Positions 43,108-50,503 of a DNA stretch of 64,000 bases are shown in pieces (within the stretch, counting starts at the first letter, position 1; each line of letters begins with the position of its first letter). Source of the stretch: Bog-756 sp963756515. Its GTDB lineage: Bacteria; Actinomycetota; Acidimicrobiia; Acidimicrobiales; RAAP-2. The stretch is from contig CAVWNV010000005.1 in NCBI GenBank assembly GCA_963756515.1, positions 62,001 to 126,000 on the forward strand. The letters are read 5' to 3'. The position numbers and the translations under genes were made by a program. The notes below the pieces were generated by a model. That model saw only the letters and a list, made by a program, of their open reading frames with translations. It ran no database searches and was not told the DNA's origin.

Positions 43108-43691
43108 TCGGGGGCTCCTACCTTGCGTCGGGCTTTCGGGAGGGGAAACGACTGCGGCGCCGGCTCATCGACGCCGGATGCTGCTCGCTTCAGACGACCG
43201 TCGGCCGTATCCAGCCATCGGACGAGCGAGTCGAGGCGGAAGATCTCGGCGTCAACGACCAATGCGAACTGGAGGTCGAAGCGGGACTCATCCTCCTTCA
43301 GGCGCGTCCATTGCTGCATGAGCTCGACGAGGTAGCGCCGATGCACCTGAATCAGATCGTGGACGTCGACACCTGGCAGCTCGAACGCGACCAGGACCTT
43401 GATCACCAGTTCGTCTCGGGGTGGTGAGGAGAAATCAGGTGGAGTCCGCAGCCATTTGGTCAACTCCACCTCACCCTCTTCGGTGATATGGAAGCCCTTC
43501 TGACGGCCTTCGTCGACCAAGTCTTCGGACTCGACGAGACCTTCCCGTTCGAGGCGCTGGAGGGTCGTGTACACCTGGCCGACGTTGAGCGGCCACACCT
43601 CACCGGTCCGGGCCTCGAACTCCTGTCGCAGCTGAAGGCCGTACTTAGGACCTTCACTCAGTAGCGCCAGCAGGGCGTGGCGCACACTCAT
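43104..43691 (-). CDS. PadR-family transcriptional regulator
   Basis: A 195-aa PadR regulator with N-terminal winged helix (MSVRHALLALLSEGPKYGLQLRQEFE, VGQVYTTLQRLEREGLVE) and a helical C-terminal Vir-type dimer domain. The ATG at 43691 is family-typical; an upstream extension of the frame is ignored. It is the first gene of padR-ATPase-permease and is likely an autorepressor that responds to a toxic compound exported by the ABC system. The dyad at 43714-43734 lies just upstream. Confidence 0.92.
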   Translation of the reverse strand: MSVRHALLALLSEGPKYGLQLRQEFEARTGEVWPLNVGQVYTTLQRLEREGLVESEDLVDEGRQKGFHITEEGEVELTKWLRTPPDFSSPPRDELVIKVLVAFELPGVDVHDLIQVHRRYLVELMQQWTRLKEDESRFDLQFALVVDAEIFRLDSLVRWLDTADGRLKRAASGVDEPAPQSFPLPKARRKVGAPE

Positions 43692-43713
43692 CGGCGCGCA
43701 GCATTCGTTAGCA

Positions 43714-43734
43714 TACTGAGTATCGTACTCAATA
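43714..43734. promoter_or_regulatory. PadR-type operator candidate
   Basis: The dyad TACTGAGTA-TCG-TACTCAATA (8 of 9 positions symmetric) lies 22 bp upstream of the padR start, in an AT-richer stretch. The position fits autorepression. Confidence 0.6.
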
Positions 43735-43948
43735 CCTCTACGCGTGTCCAGCCCTGACCACCGAGGCGCCGGCCCATGGCCGCTGATGGAACATGTGCTA
43801 TCCCTGATCAATGCCATGACTCGGGACCAATCCAAAGGTGGTGGATCCCGAGTTGTTGGCCGACTTCGGATCGCAAAAGAAGCCCCACCGGCAGTTGAAC
43901 GGGCCCCGTGCTGGAAGCGATCGCGCCGGGGTCGGCCCGAGATCGCGA

Positions 43949-44800
43949 TCAGTATCTCCGATGTCGCCCGGCGAATGGGGTTCCCAGCCCCTCTTCGGAA
44001 TAGGCCTTCAGGCTCGGCAAGAAGTGTTCCCAGCCTGCGCGACATTGTTCATAGCAGTCGAGCTGTGGAACGAGCCCGATGTGCCGGAACTTGAGAACCG
44101 TCAGCGCGGATTCGTGCTCGCTGAGCTCGAAGACGAGCTTGGTGCCGTCCCAGTCCGGTAGGCCAGTGTGGCTGACACAGGTCCACGCCACCGAGGTTGG
44201 CGCAACGGCGGTATCGACTTGCCACGTGATCGTCTCGTCCAGGCCAGCGAACCCAAGTTGGAACCTTGAACCGGGAGAGCCGGATCCTGTGGCGGTCGAT
44301 GCCCACCAGCCAACGAGGTCCTCCAGGCTGGCAAGAGCTTCGAAGACCCGACGGCAAGAGGCATGAACGACAATTTCGGCCTCATATCCGTCGCCCTCTG
44401 GCGAGACAGACGTTCGAGTTTCGGCGTTGACTCCAGCTGCTCGGTCAAAGCCGTTGGCCCGCATCGGAGCAGTGTCGTGGATCTGGCGGATACGCACGAT
44501 CCTGCCGTCGTCAATCGTGAAGTGCTCGACGATCCGTATGGTTCCTAGACTGGTTACACCCAAGTCGTAGAGGATCATGGCCTCGTCGCTGCCGGCCAAT
44601 TCGGACAGGAGTTCAACGGACACGACCTCACTGCCGAATCGAACCAGTGCTTCTGCAAAGGCCTCGGGCGTGGCGTAGTTGTTGATCGGTACCTCGACTT
44701 GAAGCGAAGGTGCGAGCAGGGCAACTGCCTGGTCAAATTGCTTGGTGGTCCAGGCCCGATGGTATGCATCGACGACTCTCAGCGTTTCGGCCATTGGCAT
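43949..44800 (-). CDS. SnoaL-like / AHSA1 (SRPBCC) two-domain protein
   Basis: A 283-aa fusion. The N-terminal half (about 1-125) is a SnoaL/NTF2-like domain (VVDAYHRAWTTKQFDQAVALL, ... RIVEHFTIDDGRIVRIRQIHD). The C-terminal half (about 140-275) is an SRPBCC/AHSA1 domain (EAEIVVHASCRRVFEALASLEDLVGWW, ...GWEHFLPSLKAYSEEG). The start has AAAGGAG 6 nt upstream. It is divergent from the ArsR-SRPBCC operon with a shared operator, so the two AHSA1-type proteins may be co-controlled and act on related ligands. Confidence 0.85.
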   Translation of the reverse strand: MPMAETLRVVDAYHRAWTTKQFDQAVALLAPSLQVEVPINNYATPEAFAEALVRFGSEVVSVELLSELAGSDEAMILYDLGVTSLGTIRIVEHFTIDDGRIVRIRQIHDTAPMRANGFDRAAGVNAETRTSVSPEGDGYEAEIVVHASCRRVFEALASLEDLVGWWASTATGSGSPGSRFQLGFAGLDETITWQVDTAVAPTSVAWTCVSHTGLPDWDGTKLVFELSEHESALTVLKFRHIGLVPQLDCYEQCRAGWEHFLPSLKAYSEEGLGTPFAGRHRRY

Positions 44801-44833
44801 TAGTCGCTCCTTTACTCTCCGTCTTCAAGGATC

Positions 44834-44876
44834 ATTATACAAGCTACTACTTGTACAAGTCAGATCTTGGTATGAT
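44834..44876. promoter_or_regulatory. Divergent promoters with triple half-site ArsR operator
   Basis: Half-sites ACAAG (44839-44843), CTTGT (44850-44854) and ACAAG (44855-44859), the last two forming the palindrome ACTTGTACAAGT. On the plus strand a -10 TATGAT (44871-44876) ends 6 nt before the GTG at 44883, so the arsR mRNA is probably leaderless. On the minus strand a perfect TATAAT (44834-44839) serves the SnoaL-AHSA1 gene. The operator sits between the two -10 boxes. Confidence 0.7.
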
Positions 44877-44882
44877 GGAGCC

Positions 44883-45197
44883 GTGACCGCTGAAGCCGCT
44901 CTTGTCGCACTGGCCGAGCCGAGGCGTCGAGCCATGCTCATGCTCGTGCGTGATGAGCCCCGTTCGGTGAATGAGATAGCAGCGCAGTTCGACATCAGCC
45001 AACAGGCCGTCTCTCAGCACCTTCACGTGCTCAAAGACGCGGGCTTGGTGGCGGTGCATCCCGATGGCCCCCGCCGCCTCTATGCGATACGGCCAGAGGG
45101 TCTCGTAGCGGTCGAAGACTTCTTGTCAGAGTTTTGGCCCGAGAGCCTTGGTCGGCTCAAGTCCACGATCGAATCCAAGAAACGCCGTGATCGCTGA
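44883..45197 (+). CDS. ArsR-family repressor
   Basis: A 104-aa winged-helix regulator: ALVALAEPRRRAMLMLV, VNEIAAQFDISQQAVSQHLHVLKDAGLV, then HPDGPRRLYAIRPEGL. No metal Cys cluster. The GTG at 44883 is used because it follows the -10 by the distance expected for a leaderless mRNA; longer frames upstream cross the operator. It heads an operon with an SRPBCC gene (overlap 11 bp) and a TfoX-like gene (GTGA). Confidence 0.88.
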   Translation: MTAEAALVALAEPRRRAMLMLVRDEPRSVNEIAAQFDISQQAVSQHLHVLKDAGLVAVHPDGPRRLYAIRPEGLVAVEDFLSEFWPESLGRLKSTIESKKRRDR

Positions 45198-45615
45198 ACC
45201 ACTCCGCGCGTCCGTGGTCGTAGATGCTGAACCGGCCGAGGTGTACGAGTACTTCACCATTGCCGAGGCGATGGTGCTCTGGATGGGTCAATACTCCTCG
45301 CTTAACCCCGTGCCCGGGGGCGAGTTCGCAGTCGACGTCAACGGCACATCGGTGCGGGGTCGATATGTGGAGCTCGACCCGCCGCATCGACTCGTCTTCA
45401 GCTGGGGGTTCATCGGTTCTGATGTACTGCCACCCGAGATGAGCAGCGTAGAGGTGCTCCTGAGACCTCAGGGCAGTGGAACACGCATCGAGATCGTCCA
45501 CAGCAATCTCCCTCGAGGCGAGGCATCCAAACATGCTCCGGGTTGGCGTCATTTCCTGCAGGAGCTGGCAAGGGTCGTTCCCGTTGGCCGTGGTCAGAAT
45601 GCTGAGGGTCGGTGA
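45187..45615 (+). CDS. SRPBCC/AHSA1-like protein
   Basis: A 142-aa Bet v1-like protein: RASVVVDAEPAEVYEYFTIAEAMVLWMG, NPVPGGEFAVDV, VFSWGF, IVHSNLPRGEASKHAPGWRHFLQELARV. It overlaps the ArsR stop. It resembles the AHSA1 gene at 19174, and both are paired with an ArsR gene, which suggests two paralogous modules. Ligand unknown. Confidence 0.87.
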   Translation: MIAEPLRASVVVDAEPAEVYEYFTIAEAMVLWMGQYSSLNPVPGGEFAVDVNGTSVRGRYVELDPPHRLVFSWGFIGSDVLPPEMSSVEVLLRPQGSGTRIEIVHSNLPRGEASKHAPGWRHFLQELARVVPVGRGQNAEGR

Positions 45616-45950
45616 GCCCGGAAGTGCGCTTCGACGAGCTGGTCGCCGGATTGGCCCGAGCTCCCAACGTCGTCCGACCGGGCGATGGACGTGGCTTCGG
45701 TTCGAACGCCCTACGCGTCCGAGGAAAGGTATTTGCGATGTTGGTTCGCGGTCAACTCGTCGTCAAGCTGCCTCAGGGGCGGGTCGATTCGCTCGTGAGG
45801 TCAGGGGATGGGGTCAGATTCGACGCCAACAAGGGGACTCCCATGAAGGAGTGGTTCACCGTGGATCCGGAATCTGACCTGGAGTGGGAATCAGTTGCTC
45901 GCGAAGCGATGGCATTCGTGTCACCGACACAGTCTGAAGGGAGATCTTGA
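45612..45950 (+). CDS. TfoX-N-terminal-like protein
   Basis: A 112-aa protein with FGSNALRVRGKVFAMLVRGQLVVKLP, DANKGTPMKEWF and a C-terminal WESVAREAMAFV helix, resembling TfoX N-terminal or YjbR-like domains. The GTG start overlaps the preceding stop (GTGA), so it completes the ArsR-SRPBCC-TfoX operon. Function unknown; DNA competence control is not implied. Confidence 0.75.
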   Translation: MSPEVRFDELVAGLARAPNVVRPGDGRGFGSNALRVRGKVFAMLVRGQLVVKLPQGRVDSLVRSGDGVRFDANKGTPMKEWFTVDPESDLEWESVAREAMAFVSPTQSEGRS

Positions 45951-46467
45951 CCGGCGGCGGGCGGGGATCGTGGAGCTTGGAGCGCGCGTCCACCTGTTCG
46001 TACACCGAGTGTTCGCGAGTTGGTACCGGCAGACCAGCCACACCAGTCCGGCGTAAACGTCTTCGGCCAACTTGGTTCCGCCGACCTTCGGGGCGAGTCG
46101 ATACTGCACGGAGAGAAACGGCACGCCGGTTTGGGAGACATATCCGGAAACCACCTCGTCGTAGAGGTCGAGGCTGCCCGCCACCACCCCGCCTCCATGG
46201 GCATAGACGACTGCCGAGCCCGGCGACGATCCCTCTTTCGCACACCACCTCAATTCGAGCTCGGTGCCGTCAGGTGCCTCGGTGAAGTACGACGTCGTAC
46301 CCCCGCCAGCGGAAGGCGGGACCAGGGTGGCCATGTAGGCAAGGCCGGCGGTGGCCGTGGCGCGGGCCGCCTGCCAGGTCGCCTCGTCCAGGGGCGGGCG
46401 CTTCGGCTGATTGGTCAGCCAGCGCCGTCATGATCGGCTCCAGTTCCGGGTCGAGGTGGTAGGTCAT
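45921..46467 (-). pseudogene. HSL-type esterase, frameshifted and 3'-truncated
   Basis: Starts at 46467 (MTYHLDPELEPIM) behind a good GAGGAG, then shifts by one base near 46373-46400. The second frame gives VVYAHGGGVVAGS (oxyanion HGGG) and FLSVQYRLAP, as in hormone-sensitive-lipase-type esterases. Homology is lost after YAGLVWLV (about 46030), so the nucleophile GDSAGG and the acid and base are missing. The gene is therefore truncated even if the frameshift is an error, and is a decayed remnant. Confidence 0.8.
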
Positions 46468-46582
46468 GGGTATCTTGCTCCTCTCATGTTGGCCCTGGCC
46501 GGATGGCCTCAGCGAGATCGGGATCGCCGGGTAGTTCCCCAGTGTCGGAGCACCTGTCCGGCACCGCCGCAAGATGGTGTTG

Positions 46583-46942
46583 TCAGTACTCGGAAGGCTG
46601 GTTGAAGATGACGACGAGGCTGACGATCTTGGTGTCCCGGATGCTGAAGTAGCTCGACATGATCAGCACCTCAGGCAGGTTCGTCTTCTCGTAGGTGCCG
46701 TCGTACCTGGCGCGCACGATGGTGTCGCCGTAGTGGTCGACGACCTCGAGGACCTCCATGGTCACGTGGTCACCGACGAACTCCTTCGCCATGAACCGGC
46801 GGATGGCGTCGACGCCGTTGATCTCGCGGCGATTGTCGTTGACATAGGCGTCATCGGCAAAGGTTGCCACGATGGCATCGGTGTCGAAGGCATTTACCGC
46901 GGCGATGTGGTCTGCCACGACGCCGGTCAGGTCGGTAGTCAT
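46583..46942 (-). CDS. SnoaL-like nuclear-transport-factor-2-fold protein
   Basis: A 119-aa SnoaL-like protein: HIAAVNAFDTDAIVATFADDAYVND, INGVDAIRRFMAKEF, ITxxx-type end SIRDTKIVSLVVIFNQPS. No catalytic assignment. The ATG at 46942 has an SD-like GGGAAC. It is divergent from the broken MerR gene, whose operator may also control it; MerR/SnoaL pairs are common in actinobacteria. Confidence 0.85.
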   Translation of the reverse strand: MTTDLTGVVADHIAAVNAFDTDAIVATFADDAYVNDNRREINGVDAIRRFMAKEFVGDHVTMEVLEVVDHYGDTIVRARYDGTYEKTNLPEVLIMSSYFSIRDTKIVSLVVIFNQPSEY

Positions 46943-47034
46943 GTTCTCGGTTCCCTCCGTCTCGCTCGGCCACTCGGCCGCTGCCTCCAGGTTCCCGGCT
47001 GCCCTAACGGGAGGATCAATAGCCTTCTTGAAGG

Positions 47035-47065
47035 TTGCATCTCCCCTAAGGGGAGGTCTCATACT
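47035..47065 (+). promoter_or_regulatory. MerR-type promoter with 19-bp spacer
   Basis: The -35-like TTGCAT (47035-47040), a 19-bp spacer and the -10-like CATACT (47060-47065) enclose the dyad CTCCCCT-A-AGGGGAG (47041-47055). A long spacer with a centred dyad is the classic MerR architecture. The ATG at 47072 lies 6 nt after the -10, so the mRNA may be leaderless; a GGAGG is only one base from the ATG. Confidence 0.7.
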
Positions 47066-47071
47066 GGAGGC

Positions 47072-47922
47072 ATGCGCCCTTCCCTGGCCATCGGAGATTT
47101 CTCCCGTGCCACCCACCTCAGTGTGAAGACGCTCCGTCACTACCACCACATCGGACTCCTGGAGCCAGCTGATATAGACCCGGCCACCGGCCACCGGCGT
47201 TACGCCACCGAGCAGATCCCCACCGCCCAGATCATCCGGCGTTTTCGTGCCCTGGAGATGCCGCTGGACGAGATCCAAGCGGTCATCGCCGCGCCCGATA
47301 TTGACACTCGCAACGAGCTCATCGCCGCCCATCTCAGTCGTCTCGAAAGCAACCTTGTCAAGACCCAAGCAGCGACGGCTTCGCTGCGGAACCTCCTCCA
47401 GCAGCCCTCGGGTACCGCCTCTATTCAGCGTCGAGCATCGTAGCGTCGACCCGGTCCCGGCCGTTGCCGTATCCGAGGTCATCGACGTCGAAGATGCGCT
47501 CGCATGGTTCCAAGGCGCACTCGGGGAGATTTATGCCACCTTGGCGGCCCAATCCCTTCCGATGGCTGGGCCGGGAGGCGGCATCTTCTCCAACGATTTG
47601 TTCTCCCACGAGCGCGGTCTGGCGACGATCTTCGTCCCCATTCGAAGACACGGCACGACCAATGGGCCGGGTGACCTCTGTCGTCGTCCCAGCGGTCGAG
47701 CTGGCCACCACCGTGCATGCCGGGTCCCACACCGACATAGATCGGGCGTACGGAGCACTCGCCACCTACGTCACTGAGCACGCCCTCGCCGTCGAGGGTC
47801 CGATCCGTGAGTACTACTTCGTCGGGCGGCACGAGACTACCGACGAGTCTGAATGGCGCACGGAGGTCGGCTGGCCCATCTTCCAGACTGGATGGGGTGC
47901 CTCCGCCAACAGCATTCAGTAA
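47072..47922 (+). pseudogene. MerR-family regulator with effector-binding domain, two frameshifts
   Basis: The N-terminal winged helix (LAIGDFSRATHLSVKTLRHYHHIGLLEPA, RRYATEQI) and coiled-coil helix run to about 47420. The frame then changes to VEHRSV...VSEVIDVEDALAWFQGALGEIYATLAAQ, and again near 47660 to VPAVELATTVHAGSHTDIDRAYGALATYV...EYYFVG (GyrI-like/effector-binding domain). Each break corresponds to one extra base. Mended, the protein would be about 282 aa, normal for a MerR-GyrI regulator. It is either doubly mutated or affected by sequencing indels. Confidence 0.8.
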
Positions 47923-48058
47923 ACCCACGGCTCGACGAAGCGGTCGAAGTGCCAGAAACTCCATGTCAACGAGCTCATCGACGCAGGCCGATCCTCTCAT
48001 TACTGAGGGTGGCCCATGCCTGGCCACACTTGGTGGAATCCGCAACTATTCCTGTCAG

Positions 48059-48085
48059 TTGATATCAAAATAAGATGTTGACATC
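48059..48085. promoter_or_regulatory. Operator-like dyads upstream of the RHH-Fic operon
   Basis: A palindrome TTGATATCAA (48059-48068) and a dyad GATGT-TG-ACATC (48074-48085) lie 30-55 bp upstream of the antitoxin. RHH antitoxins commonly autoregulate through such sites. Confidence 0.5.
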
Positions 48086-48113
48086 ATGTTCAGAAGGTGA
48101 CACGGTGGAAACT

Positions 48114-48488
48114 ATGACCAACCCAGCTGCCAGAGGGGCTTTTCCCCTTCGATTCAAGGACGAGAAGCTCCGCGAGCTTGTTCGCGAAGTGGCCGAGACT
48201 GAGCACGTCAGTCAGACGGATCTCATCGAGGAGGCGGTCGCCCACGAGCTCATCTTCCGGGGAGCGCGCTTGGCGAACGATCTAGCCGAGGCCGCAGATC
48301 GGATTTCACGCCTGACTGAGTTGCAGAGGGCCGAACTGATCGATCGAAGCATCGACCAATTTGCCGCTGGAGAGAGCCACGCCGATCCATTGCAGGCGAC
48401 AGCGCTTCATTCAGTGTCCGATCGGGCCGACACGCCGATGGAAGATCCTCTCGGGGTACTCGAAGCCTTCAACGCAGCTCGAAGCTGA
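48114..48488 (+). CDS. Ribbon-helix-helix-like antitoxin
   Basis: A 124-aa protein beginning MTNPAARGAFPLRFKDEKL. The segment FPLRFKDEKLRELVREVAETEHVSQTDLIEEAV looks like an RHH DNA-binding fold, followed by two more helices and an acidic tail. The ATG at 48114 is preferred; GTG at 48105 and ATG at 48075 are in-frame alternatives, the last lying inside the operator. It sits 3 nt upstream of a Fic-domain gene and is taken as its antitoxin. No clear Fic-inhibitory (S/T)xxxE(G/N) motif is seen. Confidence 0.7.
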   Translation: MTNPAARGAFPLRFKDEKLRELVREVAETEHVSQTDLIEEAVAHELIFRGARLANDLAEAADRISRLTELQRAELIDRSIDQFAAGESHADPLQATALHSVSDRADTPMEDPLGVLEAFNAARS

Positions 48489-48491
48489 CCA

Positions 48492-49169
48492 GTGCCGGGG
48501 CCTCCCTGGAACAATGACGATCCGGCCGACGGAGCCACGATCCTTGCCAACGTCAAGGCCTTGACCTATGCGCTCAAGAACCTTGTTCCCCTCAGAGCCA
48601 TTCCTACGCTCAACGATGTTCTCGATTGGCAGAGCACTCTCTACGCCGGCTGCTCGGTGCCTTGTGATGACTATCTCGGACACCTGAGAGGTGATCGATC
48701 CGTACCAGAGCTCGTCGGCTATGACGTTGGGGTCGGCCCCACCCAGCCGGACGGCTATCCCAGCAAGGTGGGCGTTTGGTCGCAGGATGTCTTCACCGAG
48801 GTAGAAACGCTGCTCCGAGGCATTGAGGCGGCCCTGGCCCGACTCGATGCGATCGTTCCGGTTGGCTCTGCACCAAGCGACCCAGTACAACTCCAAGCCG
48901 TCGTAGCCCTTTGCGCTGTCGTCCACGGCGAGTGGGTGCGCATCCACCCGTTTGCCAACGGGAATGGCCGGACTGCTCGGCTCTGGGCCGCGTTCATTGC
49001 GCTTCGCTATGGACTCCCGGTGTTCGTGACCGTCAAACCTCGACCGAACGACGCTGCCTATGGACTCGCAGGTGCGGCCTCGATGGGTCGACCGCCCGAC
49101 TTTCGAGGGGATCATCAACCGGCAACCAATCTCTTCGCCAACATGCTCGCTACCACACTCAGTCCGTAG
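48492..49169 (+). CDS. Fic/DOC-domain protein (AMPylator or kinase toxin)
   Basis: A 225-aa protein with the Fic active-site motif HPFANGNGRTARLW (about residues 156-169). The catalytic His and the GNGR anion-binding loop are intact; the usual Asp or Glu before GNGR is Asn. The N-terminal half is helical, and VHGEWVRIHPF precedes the motif. The GTG start is 3 nt after the antitoxin. In relatives the Fic domain transfers AMP (or, in Doc, phosphate) to a target and is held in check by the partner. Target unknown. Confidence 0.85.
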   Translation: MPGPPWNNDDPADGATILANVKALTYALKNLVPLRAIPTLNDVLDWQSTLYAGCSVPCDDYLGHLRGDRSVPELVGYDVGVGPTQPDGYPSKVGVWSQDVFTEVETLLRGIEAALARLDAIVPVGSAPSDPVQLQAVVALCAVVHGEWVRIHPFANGNGRTARLWAAFIALRYGLPVFVTVKPRPNDAAYGLAGAASMGRPPDFRGDHQPATNLFANMLATTLSP

Positions 49170-49325
49170 CTCGACCTGGCCCTGTTGACGAAGACGCGAC
49201 ACAGGGGACCCGGGCGGTGGGTCTGGTCAGCGTGTCAAGTCCCGCTACCTGCTTGACGGATTGAACTGACGGTACGGAAGGGGGGTGACCTGAGATCGTC
49301 AGAGCCAACAAACCCTGGAGTCTGT

Positions 49326-49351
49326 GACCCCGGAGCCTGACCCCGGAGCCT
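49326..49351. repeat. 13-bp direct tandem repeat
   Basis: Two copies of gaccccggagcct (49326-49338 and 49339-49351). The second copy runs into the tRNA-Thr fragment, so the duplication sits exactly at its end. Confidence 0.6.
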
Positions 49352-49387
49352 GGGAGGAGAATCGAACTCCTGCCTACGCATTACGAG
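49345..49387 (-). repeat. 3' fragment of tRNA-Thr (att-like site)
   Basis: 43 bp match 52637-52680 of the intact tRNA-Thr with a single base missing. The fragment covers the 3' end of the gene through the T-arm to the anticodon loop. Same orientation as the intact gene, 3.3 kb away. This is what integration into the 3' end of a tRNA gene leaves behind. No integrase is present. Confidence 0.8.
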
Positions 49388-49535
49388 GGGGCCCCGGTCC
49401 CTGTCTGGCAGGGTCTGGAGATGCCTCGGCCCTTCTGAGCAGGTCTGATCGAATTGGCCACCGCATTGTCCCTGCTCATGGAGCGCAGTTTCATGGGATG
49501 ACTATGGGATGAGGACGCCGAAGCCGGGCCCGGTG

Positions 49536-49616
49536 CGCACTGGGCCCGGCCGGCTACCGCCCTCTGGTTCCATGCACTCCGAACCGGACGCGAGAGAAGG
49601 CACGGATGGTGGCAAT
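49536..49616. repeat. Dispersed repeat copy B
   Basis: The partner of 39621-39700, same orientation, in the gap between the Fic gene and the HAD gene. See copy A for the shared blocks. Non-coding. Confidence 0.55.
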
Positions 49617-49796
49617 CCTCAGGTTCCCGAGGAATCGGTAGACCAATGCCTCGTCTGGATTCCCGAAACGCCGCCCTGGGCTGTGAATCCGCAGTTCGGG
49701 ACCGAACGGCGACTGGCCCCCCGTGTCAGCTGACGTCACATGGGTCCCGGTGACGTCGGTGCAACCCCGTCACTATCCCGCATGAGGTTCTGCGGG

Positions 49797-50477
49797 TCAT
49801 GCCAATCTCTCGGTCGCCATCCCAGTGTCCATTGCCACGGACCGGCACAGAACCCCGGTCGCCTCAAGATCCGTCCGTAGTCGGCCAGACGAACGGAACA
49901 GGTGGGTCCGAATCCCCAGTCCGGCGGCAGCATCGAGGTTCTCCTGCCTGTCATCGATCATCAGCGTGGCCACGGGGTCCAGACCGAAGCGGTCGAGCAG
50001 CCGCCTGAATATAACCGGATCCGGCTTCGCCACCCCTTCCCGACCGGAGACGATGGTGCCATCGAACCAGCCGAGGAACGGGAAGCGCTCAAGACGGAGC
50101 GGATAGGTCTCCGCCTCCATGTTGGTCACGGCGTAACAAAACACCCTGGTCTCTCTGACCGCCCGCAACACCTCCACGGTCCCGGTGAAGACACCCCCGA
50201 TCATCTCTTCGCTGCGGCTCGACCACGCTTCGATCTGCTCGGCGAACTCGGGATATCGGGAGGCCAACTCGGCACAAGACGCTGCGGTGGGGACACCCCG
50301 GTCATGGGGTGCGTGCCATGCCGGCGAACACACCTCACCGAGGAATCCCTCCATCTCCGCCTCGTCCGTGAACAGCCTGCGGTAGAGGTGCCGAGGGTTC
50401 CAGTCGAGCAGCACCCCACCGATGTCGAATACGACGGCATCGACCGGACGACTTCGATCTGTCGTGTTTGAACTCAC
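49797..50477 (-). CDS. HAD-family phosphatase (YihX-like)
   Basis: A 226-aa HAD hydrolase: motif I FDIGGVLLDW (nucleophile Asp, with Gly in place of the second Asp as in the YihX/epoxide-hydrolase-N group), motif II VTNME, motif III Lys in VAKPDP, motif IV MIDDRQEN. The substrate is probably a sugar phosphate. The start is GTG. It is divergent from DeoR with only 24 bp between starts, so they share a control region. Confidence 0.87.
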   Translation of the reverse strand: MSSNTTDRSRPVDAVVFDIGGVLLDWNPRHLYRRLFTDEAEMEGFLGEVCSPAWHAPHDRGVPTAASCAELASRYPEFAEQIEAWSSRSEEMIGGVFTGTVEVLRAVRETRVFCYAVTNMEAETYPLRLERFPFLGWFDGTIVSGREGVAKPDPVIFRRLLDRFGLDPVATLMIDDRQENLDAAAGLGIRTHLFRSSGRLRTDLEATGVLCRSVAMDTGMATERLA

Positions 50478-50481
50478 ATAA

Positions 50482-50503
50482 ATAATGGTAGATTACACAT
50501 TAT
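50482..50503. promoter_or_regulatory. DeoR operator candidate in the HAD-DeoR gap
   Basis: The inverted repeat ATAATG-N10-CATTAT lies in the AT-rich 24-bp gap and reaches the deoR start codon, where autoregulation would act on both genes. Confidence 0.45.

Larger units (their letters stand above)
49170..49796. other. Intergenic region with att-like and dispersed repeats
   Basis: These 627 bp contain no convincing gene. They hold a 13-bp tandem duplication, a 3' fragment of tRNA-Thr, and copy B of the ~80-bp dispersed repeat. A repeated atgggatga (at 49495 and 49504) lies between the last two. Confidence 0.6.

Noticed and set aside
49345..49387. A second functional tRNA-Thr
   Set aside because: Only the 3' half is present and one base is missing; no D-arm or 5' acceptor strand.
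49324..49512. 62-aa ORF over the tRNA-Thr fragment
   Set aside because: It is the translation of a tRNA fragment and repeats, not a gene.
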